Positions 16,137 through 24,131 of a DNA stretch of 37,315 nucleotides are shown in pieces. Position 1 is the stretch's first letter. Each line of letters opens with the position of its first letter. A program made the translations under genes and the position numbers. Under the pieces are notes generated by a model. It saw only the letters and a program-made list of their open reading frames with translations, did not search any database and had not been told where the DNA came from. Source of the stretch: Microbacterium sp. UFMG61 (GTDB lineage Bacteria > Actinomycetota > Actinomycetes > Actinomycetales > Microbacteriaceae). The stretch lies in NCBI RefSeq assembly GCF_015354505.1, contig NZ_JACAFP010000007.1, positions 1 to 37,315 of the forward strand. Reading direction: 5' to 3'.

Positions 16137-16994
16137 TCAGACGAGGAAGATCGGCAGCAGCCCGGGATTGTGGGCGTGCACGAGAACCGCGAACACGACG
16201 GCGTCGAAGAGCAGATGCACCGTCACGACGTACGCGAGCGAGTGGGTCCGCAGGAAGATGAAGCCCTGGAGCAACGCGAACGGGATCGTCAGAAGGGGAC
16301 CCCATTCCCGGTAACCGAGCTCCCACAGGAACGAGACGAACACGATCGCCTGCAGGAGGTTCGCGAGGACGTCGGGGAAGTGCCGCCGCAGCAGCGCGAA
16401 GACCGTGCAGATGAAGAACAGCTCGTCCCAGATTCCGACCGCGCCGACGCCCACGAAGAGCCGGGCGATGAGATCAGGTGTGTCGACGACGGGCCAGTTC
16501 TGATACACACCGCTCGTGATGAAGTAGAACGGAAGGATCAGCCAGCCGAGCACGAGCACCGCCACGAGCCACCCCCACTGCAGACGACCCCAGCGCCGAC
16601 GGGTCCGCCACGGGAAGCTGATCGCCCGGTCGCGGAAGACGAAGCGCGACACGATGTACGGCACGGCCACGGCTCCGCCGAGGGCGAGCGTGAACCGGAG
16701 CATCGCGAGGTCGTCGAGTTCTGCGGCCAGCGGGATGACGCTTACGATGAGCATCCCCAGCGCGATCAGGGAGAGGTCTCGCGTGAGCGACGGGGCACGC
16801 GGTCCGTCGACGAGCTGATCGGAGGCTGCAGGGCGAGTCCGACCGATGAGCCAGGCTCCCCCGACTCCGAGCGCGAGCAGCACCCAGCCGAGCCACGGGA
16901 TCTGCACCACGAAGAATGCGGGTGCCGCAGCGCAGACGAGCAGCGCCGGGACGACGTCAGGCCAGGTCGTCGACGCGCGCCGCACGTCGGTCAC
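16137..16994 (-). CDS. CPBP (CAAX protease/bacteriocin-processing) family membrane protein
   Basis: A 285-residue polytopic membrane protein with about eight hydrophobic segments and the CPBP (Abi) core in its C-terminal half. Motif 1 reads DELFFIC (Asp190, Glu191) where active members have EExxxR. The second motif, usually FxxxH, reads FVSFLWE, without the His. The third keeps His260 and Asp264 in HLLFD. The protein may therefore be a degenerate or altered intramembrane protease. The start GTG 16994 overlaps the trmB stop in a GTGA junction, indicating translational coupling; the frame is open to 17279 but that part lies over trmB. Confidence 0.8.
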   Translation of the reverse strand: MTDVRRASTTWPDVVPALLVCAAAPAFFVVQIPWLGWVLLALGVGGAWLIGRTRPAASDQLVDGPRAPSLTRDLSLIALGMLIVSVIPLAAELDDLAMLRFTLALGGAVAVPYIVSRFVFRDRAISFPWRTRRRWGRLQWGWLVAVLVLGWLILPFYFITSGVYQNWPVVDTPDLIARLFVGVGAVGIWDELFFICTVFALLRRHFPDVLANLLQAIVFVSFLWELGYREWGPLLTIPFALLQGFIFLRTHSLAYVVTVHLLFDAVVFAVLVHAHNPGLLPIFLV

Positions 16995-17716
16995 GCGCGG
17001 GACTTCCGCCGATACACCAGGTCGCGGATGTCGCGCCCCTTGGCGATCCCCTTGCGCTCGAACGCGGTCATCACGCGACCGTCGAACCGCTCGGCCCACT
17101 CGCCGTCGAAGGCGCGCTCGAACAGAGGGTCGGCGTCGAGAACCTCGCGCATCTGCAGGGCGTAGTCCTCCCAGTCCGTGGCGAGGCGCAGCAGGCCTCC
17201 GTCGCGGAGTGCCCGCGCGGCGGTCTCGCCGAAACCCTGGCGCACGAGACGGCGCTTGGTGTGCTTCTTCTTGTGCCACGGGTCGGGGAAGAAGATCCAG
17301 ACCTCCGCTGCCGCAGCCTCGGGCAGATACGACGAGAGCACCTCGGGCGCATTCGCCTCGACGACGCGGATGTTGCGGGCGCCTTCACGGTCGGCGTCGA
17401 GCATCGTACGGGCGAGACCTGCACGGAACACCTCGACCGCGAGGAAGTCGTCATCCGGCCGCGACGAGGCGGCTGCGACGATCGCGTGCCCCTGCCCCGA
17501 GCCGATCTCGACGTAGAGATCCGCATCGCGGCCGTACTCGGACGCCGGGTCGAGCCGGGCCTCGGGGTGCACCGACGTCCAGGCGACGTCGCGCGGCACG
17601 TCGAGGAGGTAGTGCGGGCCGAGCTCGTCGAAGGCGCGCTCCTGCGCGTCGGACATCCGGCCGCTCCGGCGCACGAAGGACACCGGTTCATCGCGGAAGG
17701 TGCGGGGTTCGGGCAT
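16991..17716 (-). CDS. trmB: tRNA (guanine-N7)-methyltransferase
   Basis: A 241-residue SAM-dependent enzyme that makes m7G at position 46 in tRNA variable loops. The SAM-binding motif is LYVEIGSGQGHAIVAAA, and FPDPWHKKKHTKRR is the hallmark of TrmB. The C-terminal TAFERKGIAKGRDIRDLVYR matches the family end (TxFExKG). ATG 17716 is preferred; an in-frame ATG at 17749 would add 11 residues unlike family N-termini. The ribosome-binding site is weak (GGAA). It sits 43 bases after the DUF3097 gene and overlaps the CPBP gene by four bases. Confidence 0.95.
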   Translation of the reverse strand: MPEPRTFRDEPVSFVRRSGRMSDAQERAFDELGPHYLLDVPRDVAWTSVHPEARLDPASEYGRDADLYVEIGSGQGHAIVAAASSRPDDDFLAVEVFRAGLARTMLDADREGARNIRVVEANAPEVLSSYLPEAAAAEVWIFFPDPWHKKKHTKRRLVRQGFGETAARALRDGGLLRLATDWEDYALQMREVLDADPLFERAFDGEWAERFDGRVMTAFERKGIAKGRDIRDLVYRRKSRA

Positions 17717-17759
17717 GATTCCAGGGTAGTCGGCGCCGCCCCGGGTCACGGACCCGCCG

Positions 17760-18599
17760 TCACCCGGCAGGCGCGGTCACGAAGTCGATGAGTTCCTCGA
17801 CCCTGCCCAGCAGCGCCGGTTCGAGATCGCGGTACGTGTGCACCTTCGACAGGATGTGCTGCCAGGCTCGTCCCGTGTCGCCCTGGGTCTCGTACGGCCA
17901 GCCGAACGCACGGCAGATCCCGGTCTTCCAGTCGGTCCCCCTCGGCACTTCGGGCCACTTCGCGATTCCCAGCGCACGGGGCGTGACGCACTGCCACACG
18001 TCGACGAACGGATGCCCGACGATGCGCACATGCCTTCCGTGCGGGCCGCGAGCGACCGCGTCGGCGATGCGCGATTCCTTCGAGCCCGGAACCAGATGGT
18101 CGACGAGGACCCCGTAGCGACGCGAGGCGGTCGGAGGCTCTGCCGCGAGCAGCTCATCGAGCAGGTCCACGCCCTGCAGGAACTCGACGACCACGCCCTC
18201 GACGCGCAGATCCGCTCCCCAGACCTTCTCGACGAGCTCGGCATCGTGCTTGCCCTCGACGAGAATCCGGCTGGGCAGAGCGATCCGCGCACGCTGGTCG
18301 GCCACCACGAACGATCCGGATGCGGTGCGCCGTGCACCCTGTTCCTTCGGCGCGGGCGCGGTGAGACGCACCGGCGAGCCGTCGATGAGGAATCCGCCGC
18401 CGAGGGGGAAGAGCCGTGTGCGCCCGAGTCGGTCCTCGAGTTCGACGTTGCCGCCCTGCACCCGGGTCACCGCGCCGCAGTACCCGTCGTCCGCCACCTC
18501 GACGACGAGATCGATCTCGGCGGGCACGTTCGGCACCGGCTTCGCCGCGCGCTCCCGCCATCCCGCCGCGAGCACATCCGATCCGTACCTGTCGTCCAT
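17760..18599 (-). CDS. DUF3097 family protein
   Basis: A 279-residue protein of the actinobacterial DUF3097 family; function unknown. It begins MDDRYGSDVLAAGWRERA and has an N-terminal beta-rich part with VTRVQGGNVELEDRLGRTRLFPL, then a Toprim-like central part with the stretch RILVEGKHDAELVEKVWG and later GVLVDHLVPGSKES, and the C-terminal SKVHTYRDLEPALLGRVEELIDF. The VEGKxDAxL pattern resembles the Toprim motif of nucleic-acid enzymes; that is my reading, not an established function. ATG 18599 has TGGAGGG upstream; the frame stays open to 18752 but the extra part is intergenic. It heads the reverse cluster and is divergent from the TPM gene. Confidence 0.87.
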   Translation of the reverse strand: MDDRYGSDVLAAGWRERAAKPVPNVPAEIDLVVEVADDGYCGAVTRVQGGNVELEDRLGRTRLFPLGGGFLIDGSPVRLTAPAPKEQGARRTASGSFVVADQRARIALPSRILVEGKHDAELVEKVWGADLRVEGVVVEFLQGVDLLDELLAAEPPTASRRYGVLVDHLVPGSKESRIADAVARGPHGRHVRIVGHPFVDVWQCVTPRALGIAKWPEVPRGTDWKTGICRAFGWPYETQGDTGRAWQHILSKVHTYRDLEPALLGRVEELIDFVTAPAG

Positions 18600-18653
18600 G
18601 CCCTCCAGCGTATGTGTCTCCGCTGAGGGCGAACGGCTATCGCCGCTCGGATG

Positions 18654-18683
18654 CTGTCGCGTGTCGGCGTGTGTGCATAGACT
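18654..18683 (+). promoter_or_regulatory. Possible promoter of the TPM-pspA operon
   Basis: TAGACT at 18678-18683 (four of six bases match the -10 consensus) lies 18 bp after CTGTCG at 18654-18659, a poor -35. The match is weak, and an alternative sigma factor cannot be excluded for an envelope-stress operon. Confidence 0.25.
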
Positions 18684-18721
18684 CGTGCCATGGGGCTCGG
18701 CTGCCGGTCGGAGGGAACACG

Positions 18722-20773
18722 ATGAAGACACGGTGGCTGGCGCTGGCCGCACTCACGATGGCAGCAGCGGCCGGAATCCTCTCGGCATCCGCGGCCTCGG
18801 CGACAGACCCCGTCACCCTCGACTCCGGCTTCGTGACGGATGATGCGGGTGTGCTGAACGCGACGGACGAAGACGCCGTCGAAGCACGACTGCAGACCCT
18901 GAGCGAGAACTCCTCCGCAGATCTGTTCGTGGTCCTCGTCGACGAGTTCACGTCTCCGTCCGACCAGGTCGCATGGGCCGACACAGTCGCCGAGAACAAC
19001 AACCTCGGCTCCGACCAGTACCTCCTCGCGATCGCCGTCGACGGACGCAGTTACTACATCTCCGCGGCCGCAGACGGCCCCCTGAGCGACGGCAAGCTCG
19101 ACGACGTCGAGCAGAAGATGCAGCAGCTCGCCTCCCAGGAGGACTGGGCCGGCGCGATCACCCTCGCTGCCGACGAGATCGAAGGCGACCGCGGGGCGGG
19201 CGCTCTGCGAGCCGCTCTCATCGTGGTCGCGGTCATCGCGCTCGCACTGATCGTCTGGCTGATCGTCGCCCTGATCCGCCGGTCGCGGCGCAACGCGGAG
19301 ATCCGACGGCGTGGGGCGATGCCCGAGAAGCCCGACCCGAACGATCCCTTCTCGACCCTCACCGACGAGCAGGTGCAGACCCAGGCCGGCACCGCGCTCG
19401 TGCAGGCAGACGATGCGATCACCTCGAGTCGCGAAGAGCTCGGCTTCGCCGTGGCCCAGTTCGGTGACGCAGCGACCGCCGAGTTCAGCGGAGCGGTCGA
19501 GGCCGCGAAGACGAAGATGTCCGAGGCCTTCGACCTCAAGCAGAAGCTCGACGACGAGATCGAAGACACTGTTCACGATCGCCGGGCATGGCACATCCGC
19601 ATCATCCGGCTCTGCGACGAGATCGACGACATCCTCGACCAGAACACCGCCGCCTTCGACGCGCTGCGCAGACTCGAACAGAACGCTCCGCAGGAACTCG
19701 AGCGCGTCCGAGCCGAGCGAGCAGCGCTCGACCCTGTGCTCGGGACCGCGGATGCCTCGCTGCAGTCCCTCTCCGCCACGTTCGACGCCTCGGCCGTGAG
19801 CACGGTCGCAGACAACCCCGCCCAGGCGCGGGAACGGACGGCTCTCGCGGACCGATCGATCCTCGCCGCCGAACAGGCCATCGCGGCCGGCCGCAGTGGC
19901 GAGGCCGCGTTCGCCATCCGCACCGCGGAGCAGTCCATCGCGCAGGCGAACCAGCTGGTGCAGGCGATCAGCGCGCTGGGCACGGAACTGGCCGACATCG
20001 ACGCACAGGCACAGGCACTCATCGCCGAGCTGCAGGCCGACATCGCGACCGCTCAGCAGCTACCCGATGACGGGGGTACCATTTCCGCCGTCGCTGCAGC
20101 CACCGCACAGCAGCTGCAGCAGGCCCAGGCGTCTCTGACCGGCACGGGGCGCAGCCCGCAACGGGTACTCGAAGCTCTCACTGCCGCGAATGCGCAGATC
20201 GACGGAGTGATCGCGCAGGGCACCCAGGCTGTCGAGCGAGCCCGCCGCGCACAGCAGATGCTCGAGCAGACGCTCGCCCAGGCAGGATCCGAGATCCGTG
20301 CGGCACGCGAGTACATCGAGACGCGACGCGGCACGGTCGGATCGACGGCACGGACGAGACTGTCCCAGGCGGACGCGAGCCTGACCCAGGCCCTGAGCCG
20401 CCGCTCCTCGAACCCGGAGACCGCTCTCACCGAGGCCGGTCGAGCGCTCGACCTCGCGCGCCAGGCGACCGCCTCGGCGCAGGCGGACGTCGAAGCGATG
20501 AACCCGAGTCGTTACGAGAGCGACGGATGGGGAGGCGGCGGCGTTTTCGGCGGAAGCAGCTCCGGCGGCTCCGGTCTCGGCGGAGACATCCTCGGCGGGA
20601 TCATCGGCGGTCTTCTGTCCGGCGGTGGCGGAGGCTCATCACGCAGCGGCGGCTGGAGATCCAGCGGCGGTGGCGGTTTCCGCAGCTCCGGATTCGGCGG
20701 AGGAGGGCGCAGTCGCTCGAGCAGCCGCAGCTCCAGCGGCCGCAGCGGCCGCTCGGGAGGACGACGCTTCTGA
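18722..20773 (+). CDS. TPM-domain membrane protein with long coiled coil and Gly/Ser/Arg tail
   Basis: A 683-residue protein. A signal peptide (about 1-27, ending ASA) precedes a TPM domain (about 32-155; FVTDDAGVLNATDEDAVEARL, then LAIAVDGRSYYISA), exported to the outer face. One membrane helix (about 161-183) is followed by Arg-rich residues, so the remaining 500 residues should be cytoplasmic. These are Ala/Glu/Gln-rich and helical with coiled-coil character to about 595, with many LTQA/LDLARQA-type repeats. The last 85 residues are Gly/Ser/Arg-rich and end SGRSGGRRF. TPM proteins (YgcG type) are envelope-associated with unclear biochemistry. GGAGGG precedes ATG 18722; the frame is open from 18416 but overlaps the divergent gene. 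PspA follows after 58 bases, suggesting a joint envelope-stress role. Confidence 0.87.
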   Translation: MKTRWLALAALTMAAAAGILSASAASATDPVTLDSGFVTDDAGVLNATDEDAVEARLQTLSENSSADLFVVLVDEFTSPSDQVAWADTVAENNNLGSDQYLLAIAVDGRSYYISAAADGPLSDGKLDDVEQKMQQLASQEDWAGAITLAADEIEGDRGAGALRAALIVVAVIALALIVWLIVALIRRSRRNAEIRRRGAMPEKPDPNDPFSTLTDEQVQTQAGTALVQADDAITSSREELGFAVAQFGDAATAEFSGAVEAAKTKMSEAFDLKQKLDDEIEDTVHDRRAWHIRIIRLCDEIDDILDQNTAAFDALRRLEQNAPQELERVRAERAALDPVLGTADASLQSLSATFDASAVSTVADNPAQARERTALADRSILAAEQAIAAGRSGEAAFAIRTAEQSIAQANQLVQAISALGTELADIDAQAQALIAELQADIATAQQLPDDGGTISAVAAATAQQLQQAQASLTGTGRSPQRVLEALTAANAQIDGVIAQGTQAVERARRAQQMLEQTLAQAGSEIRAAREYIETRRGTVGSTARTRLSQADASLTQALSRRSSNPETALTEAGRALDLARQATASAQADVEAMNPSRYESDGWGGGGVFGGSSSGGSGLGGDILGGIIGGLLSGGGGGSSRSGGWRSSGGGGFRSSGFGGGGRSRSSSRSSSGRSGRSGGRRF

Positions 20774-20831
20774 ACCGCGAACCCACATCGACCCACAGAC
20801 ATCGAGTCCGACCCTCTGAAAGGAACCACGC

Positions 20832-21575
20832 ATGACCAAGCAGTCCATCTTCGGACGTATCTCGACCCTTGTCCGCGCGAACATCAACTCGCTCCTGGAC
20901 TCTGCGGAAGACCCGCAGAAGATGATCGATCAGCTCGTCCGCGACTACACCAACAGCATCGCCGACGCCGAGTCCGCGATCGCCGAGACGATCGGCAACC
21001 TGCGGCTTCTCGAGCGCGACCACGAGGAAGACGTCCAGTCGGCCACCGAATGGGGCAACAAGGCCCTCGCCGCGAGCCGCAAGGCCGATGAGATGCGCTC
21101 CAGCGGCAACGCCGCAGACGCCGACAAGTTCGACAGCCTCGCCAAGATCGCACTTCAGCGCCAGATCAGCGCCGAGCGCGAGGCCACCGGTGCCGAGCCG
21201 CAGATCGCCGCCCAGACCGAGATCGTCGACCAGCTCAAGTCCGGCCTCAACGGCATGAAGGACAAGCTCGGCGAGCTGAAGAACAAGCGCAGCGAGCTGC
21301 TCGCCCGCGCCAAGGTCGCCGAGGCGCAGACCAAGGTGCAGGACGCCGTGTCGTCGATCAACGTTCTCGACCCGACCAGCGAGCTGGGTCGTTTCGAAGA
21401 CAAGGTCCGTCGCCAGGAGGCGATCGCCCAGGGAAAGATCGAGCTCGCCGCGTCCAGCCTCGACGCTCAGTTCGAGAGCCTCGAAGACCTCGGCGAGCTC
21501 ACCGAGGTCGAGGCCCGGCTCGCCGAGCTGAAGGCCGGCGGCTCCGCTCCCCGCGGCGCCATCGAAGGTTCCTGA
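20832..21575 (+). CDS. pspA: PspA/IM30 (Vipp1) family membrane-stress protein
   Basis: A 247-residue ESCRT-III-like protein of the PspA/IM30 family. The start MTKQSIFGRISTLVRANINSL gives the usual amphipathic helix, then EDPQKMIDQLVRDY matches the family signature. The rest is nearly all helical coiled coil, interrupted around residue 165 by NVLDPTSELGRFEDKV, as in other members. PspA assembles on the inner face of the membrane and helps keep it sealed under stress; in actinobacteria it is often made without the enterobacterial PspBC. AAAGGAA lies just before the ATG. It is probably co-transcribed with the TPM gene, and its transcript ends at the 21586-21619 hairpin. Confidence 0.93.
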   Translation: MTKQSIFGRISTLVRANINSLLDSAEDPQKMIDQLVRDYTNSIADAESAIAETIGNLRLLERDHEEDVQSATEWGNKALAASRKADEMRSSGNAADADKFDSLAKIALQRQISAEREATGAEPQIAAQTEIVDQLKSGLNGMKDKLGELKNKRSELLARAKVAEAQTKVQDAVSSINVLDPTSELGRFEDKVRRQEAIAQGKIELAASSLDAQFESLEDLGELTEVEARLAELKAGGSAPRGAIEGS

Positions 21576-21585
21576 CACCTCGCGC

Positions 21586-21619
21586 GGGTGCCCCGGATGC
21601 CGAGCGCTCCGGGGCATCC
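21586..21619 (+). terminator. Hairpin terminator after pspA
   Basis: A 12-bp stem with one G-U pair (GGGTGCCCCGGA 21586-21597 with TCCGGGGCATCC 21608-21619) and a 10-base loop lies 11 bases after the pspA stop, followed by a short pyrimidine run. Its core TGCCCCGGA/TCCGGGGCA recurs in the metY terminator. Confidence 0.7.
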
Positions 21620-21644
21620 GCTCTTTCACAGCTGGAGGCACTCC

Positions 21645-22448
21645 ATGGTGCGATTCCTCGTCGTCCCGCAGTGGCAGGGTTCGCCCGCCGCTCGCGCGAT
21701 GCTCCTCGTCGACGGCGCGTCCGCGATCGCAGGCGACCTGCCTCGAGCGGCGACCACCGTGCTCGACGTGCCCGTCGAGGCCGGCGAATCGCTCGGTACC
21801 GGCGTTCGGCGGCTGAGCTCCCTGCTCCGCACCCGTGAGCAGGTCGCCGAGGCGTCCACCGCCGACACGGTCGTGATCGGCGGCGACTGCAGCGTGACCG
21901 TCGCCGCTCTCGCCGCCCTGCCGGGTGGGACGGACGATCTCGCCGTCGTGTGGTTCGATGCCCATGGAGATCTGCACACTCCCGAGACATCGTCATCCGG
22001 AGCGTTCGCAGGCATGGCTCTGCGGGCGGTGCTGGGCGAAGGCGAACCGCAGCTCGTGCTCTCGCCGGGCGTGCCACGCGATCGCGTCGTCACAGTCGGC
22101 GTGCGCAACCTCGACGACGCCGAGGTCGAGGTCATCGATGACCTCACTCAGCTGTCGGTGCACGATCTGGACCGGATCGACGCTTTGGCCGACGCGGTGG
22201 GAGCCACCGGGGCCCGACGGGTGTGGGTGCACATCGATGTCGATGTACTGGATCCTGCGGAGCTCACCGGAGTGTCCTCCGCAGTGCCGTTCGGACTCTC
22301 GCCCTCCGTCGTGGCCGCTGCTGTCCGCGCACTCCGCGAACGGGTGCCCCTCGCGGGCGCGACGATCGCGGGATTCGCCCCGCGCTCCCCCGCAGACGCC
22401 GTCGACGATCTCGGGGCGCTGCTGCGCCTCGTCGGAGCGGTGGCATGA
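21645..22448 (+). CDS. Arginase/ureohydrolase-fold family protein
   Basis: A 267-residue protein with the arginase fold. Metal-binding motifs are Asp105/His107/Asp109 in WFDAHGD and Asp198/Asp200 in HIDVDVLDP. The first motif is GGDCS (Cys82) in place of GGDHS, so one His ligand of the two-metal centre is replaced by Cys. Family members hydrolyse guanidino compounds or formimidoylglutamate to release urea or formamide; the substrate here cannot be assigned. ATG 21645 has GGAGG at 21634-21638; in-frame codons further up lie in the terminator. Its stop overlaps the start of the HExxH gene (ATGA), so both are translated together. Confidence 0.82.
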   Translation: MVRFLVVPQWQGSPAARAMLLVDGASAIAGDLPRAATTVLDVPVEAGESLGTGVRRLSSLLRTREQVAEASTADTVVIGGDCSVTVAALAALPGGTDDLAVVWFDAHGDLHTPETSSSGAFAGMALRAVLGEGEPQLVLSPGVPRDRVVTVGVRNLDDAEVEVIDDLTQLSVHDLDRIDALADAVGATGARRVWVHIDVDVLDPAELTGVSSAVPFGLSPSVVAAAVRALRERVPLAGATIAGFAPRSPADAVDDLGALLRLVGAVA

Positions 22449-22924
22449 CGGACGACTGGCGCGCGACGGCCGATCGCATCCTCGCGCAGGGCAGACGATC
22501 CGATCTGCGCATCCCCGCATTCCTGCTGCGCTCTCCCCTCAGCCGTCTCGGGTACTGGTGGGGCACCGCTGTCGGCTGGACCTGGGGATCGCTGTGGAGC
22601 ACGGGGCCCGTCGAGAAGCGCGCGGGGCTGTGGATCTTCCGAGGCATGCCTCAGTGGACGTTCAACCGCGGCGGCGTGTGCGTCGGTGGGTGCTTTCTCA
22701 CGGGCGATGCGCGACCGACCGATGCGGTGCTTCGCCACGAAGCCGTGCACAAGGCTCAATGGCTGCGCTACGGGGCGCTCCTCCCGGTGCTCTACCTGTT
22801 CGCGGGCCGCGACCCGCTGCGCAACCGCTTCGAGATCGAGGCCGGACTCGAAGACGGCAACTACGTGCGCCGCAGCGCGTCTCAGCGGTCCGCAGAGAGA
22901 AGCCCGAACCGCTCGGGAGCGTAG
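22445..22924 (+). CDS. Small HExxH (zincin-like) protein of unknown function
   Basis: A 159-residue protein. HEAVH at residues 98-102, inside AVLRHEAVHKAQW, has the spacing of a zinc-protease HExxH helix, and a second conserved-looking block is RNRFEIEAGLEDGNYVR, whose Glu could complete a metal site. The N-terminal part has an aromatic hydrophobic stretch (LGYWWGTAVGWTWGSLW). Two Cys occur in GVCVGGC. I recall related actinobacterial proteins labelled Fe-S oxidoreductase, but no Fe-S cluster motif is visible. The start overlaps the arginase-like stop by four bases. Its 3' end overlaps the convergent SIP gene by 43 bases. Confidence 0.7.
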   Translation: MTDDWRATADRILAQGRRSDLRIPAFLLRSPLSRLGYWWGTAVGWTWGSLWSTGPVEKRAGLWIFRGMPQWTFNRGGVCVGGCFLTGDARPTDAVLRHEAVHKAQWLRYGALLPVLYLFAGRDPLRNRFEIEAGLEDGNYVRRSASQRSAERSPNRSGA

Positions 22925-23352
22925 ATCGTGGCGGGCGCGATGCCGAGAGGACCCGTGAGGTGCTCGACGATGTCGGCCGTGCCGAGGTAGCCGCCGAGGA
23001 GCGTGACGTGGGTCTCGAGCTCGTCACCGCAGAGCATCTCATCCGCCCATGCGCAGGTCGCGCGTGCGAGAGCCTGGCCCTGCGAGCACGAGCGTCCCGT
23101 CCCGGGGGCACCCGAACGATCTCCACGAGCGAGCCAGGTCACCGTCATGCGCGCAGGTGCGTCGATCGTGCGGATGTCAGCGGTCTCGGCGACCTCGATG
23201 AACACGCGACCGGAGGCGCAGAGCGGCAGAGTGGCGAGGAACGTCTCGAGTTCGAGAAGCGAGTTCTCGTCGGCCGTCACCAAGTGATGTGCACGGCGAC
23301 GTGCAGCGCGGCGCTCTGCGCGCGTGCTGCGAGTGTCGAGGGAGGTGCTCAT
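22882..23352 (-). CDS. SIP domain protein (siderophore-interacting, NAD(P)H-binding half)
   Basis: A 156-residue protein matching only the C-terminal SIP domain of siderophore-interacting ferric reductases. RRAHHLVTADENSLLELETFL and LPLCASGRVFIEVAE are typical. The N-terminal FAD-binding domain is absent, so it is a stand-alone module. TWLARGDRSG and CAWADEMLCGDE are the later family blocks, and APERFGLLSADR the end. Such domains are tied to reduction and release of iron from ferric siderophores in the cytoplasm. ATG 23352 is preferred over an in-frame ATG at 23370. An IdeR/DtxR-like box lies 25 bases upstream. It overlaps the HExxH gene tail to tail by 43 bases. Confidence 0.85.
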   Translation of the reverse strand: MSTSLDTRSTRAERRAARRRAHHLVTADENSLLELETFLATLPLCASGRVFIEVAETADIRTIDAPARMTVTWLARGDRSGAPGTGRSCSQGQALARATCAWADEMLCGDELETHVTLLGGYLGTADIVEHLTGPLGIAPATIYAPERFGLLSADR

Positions 23353-23376
23353 GATGTCCCCATCGTACACCAGGCG

Positions 23377-23393
23377 AAGGGTTGCCTAACCTT
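23377..23393. promoter_or_regulatory. IdeR/DtxR-like iron box upstream of the SIP gene
   Basis: Read on the minus strand the site is AAGGTTAGGCAACCCTT. Aligned without gaps to the known DtxR/IdeR consensus TTAGGTTAGGCTAACCTAA it matches 13 of 19 bases, including the unbroken core AGGTTAGGC. It is a near-palindrome in the short gap between the SIP start and the end of the next reverse gene. Iron-dependent repression is inferred. Confidence 0.65.
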
Positions 23394-23420
23394 GGTCGCC
23401 CCTGCGAATTGCCCGTGCTC

Positions 23421-24131
23421 CTACGCGGGCTCGACGAGGGACCCGCGGAGCGCATCGAGTTCGGCGTCCGTCATGCCGTTGGCGCGCAGATAGTCGGCTG
23501 CCGACCCCCACCTCTCGTCGACACTCTCGAGGAGCGCGCGCATCACGGGGGCCGGCGACTCGGTCGCGAGCGCGATGGCGTGCACGGCCTCCGGATGCTG
23601 CGCGCGGAGGTAGGCGACGATACGCCGTGACCGCTCGGGCGGCAGCTGCGACTCGGTGAGCGCGTAGTCGGCGACGATGGCGTCCCGATCCGCCTCCACA
23701 GCCGCGAGAGCGAGCGCGACGGTGACGCCCGTTCGATCCTTGCCGACGGTGCAGTGCACAAGGGTCGGTTCCCCCTGGGCGATGATGCGGATCGCCGCGA
23801 CCAGTCGATCACCGCTCTCCTCGAGAAGGTGCAGGTACAGCTCCTCGAGACTGGTGTCCTCCTCGAAGAACGAGCGCACCGAGCCGAGGAACAGCGGGAG
23901 GTGCGTCGTATCGGGCCCGGGGATCTCGGTCGGTTCCACAGCGACCTCCTCCCCGTCACGCAGATCGACGATGTGCGCGATCCGCTGCCGGAGCGCCTCG
24001 GCGCCGGCAGTGGTCGCACCGGAGAGCTGTCCGGAGCGCATCAGGACGCCGGAACGGATGCGGCCTCCTCGGGCCGGCATGCCGCCGACGTCGCGGACGT
24101 TGTTGACGCCGTCGATGTGCAGAACCGTCAT
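23421..24131 (-). CDS. Tyrosine-protein phosphatase-like protein (Tyr_phosphatase_3 type)
   Basis: A 236-residue protein of the PTP/dual-specificity fold as in mycobacterial PtpB. The catalytic loop HCTVGKDRTG has Cys127 and Arg133 (CX5R). The N-terminal block GVNNVRDVGG and the LMRSGQLS segment are typical of this family, and HIVDLRDGEEV precedes the active site. The Lys in the loop (GKDR) fits members that act on phosphotyrosine and phosphoinositides. There is no signal peptide. ATG 24131 overlaps the stop of the AhpD-like gene (ATGA), so the two are translationally coupled; the frame is open to 24212 but that part is in the other gene. The partner protein suggests a redox connection, which is inference. 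Confidence 0.88.
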   Translation of the reverse strand: MTVLHIDGVNNVRDVGGMPARGGRIRSGVLMRSGQLSGATTAGAEALRQRIAHIVDLRDGEEVAVEPTEIPGPDTTHLPLFLGSVRSFFEEDTSLEELYLHLLEESGDRLVAAIRIIAQGEPTLVHCTVGKDRTGVTVALALAAVEADRDAIVADYALTESQLPPERSRRIVAYLRAQHPEAVHAIALATESPAPVMRALLESVDERWGSAADYLRANGMTDAELDALRGSLVEPA

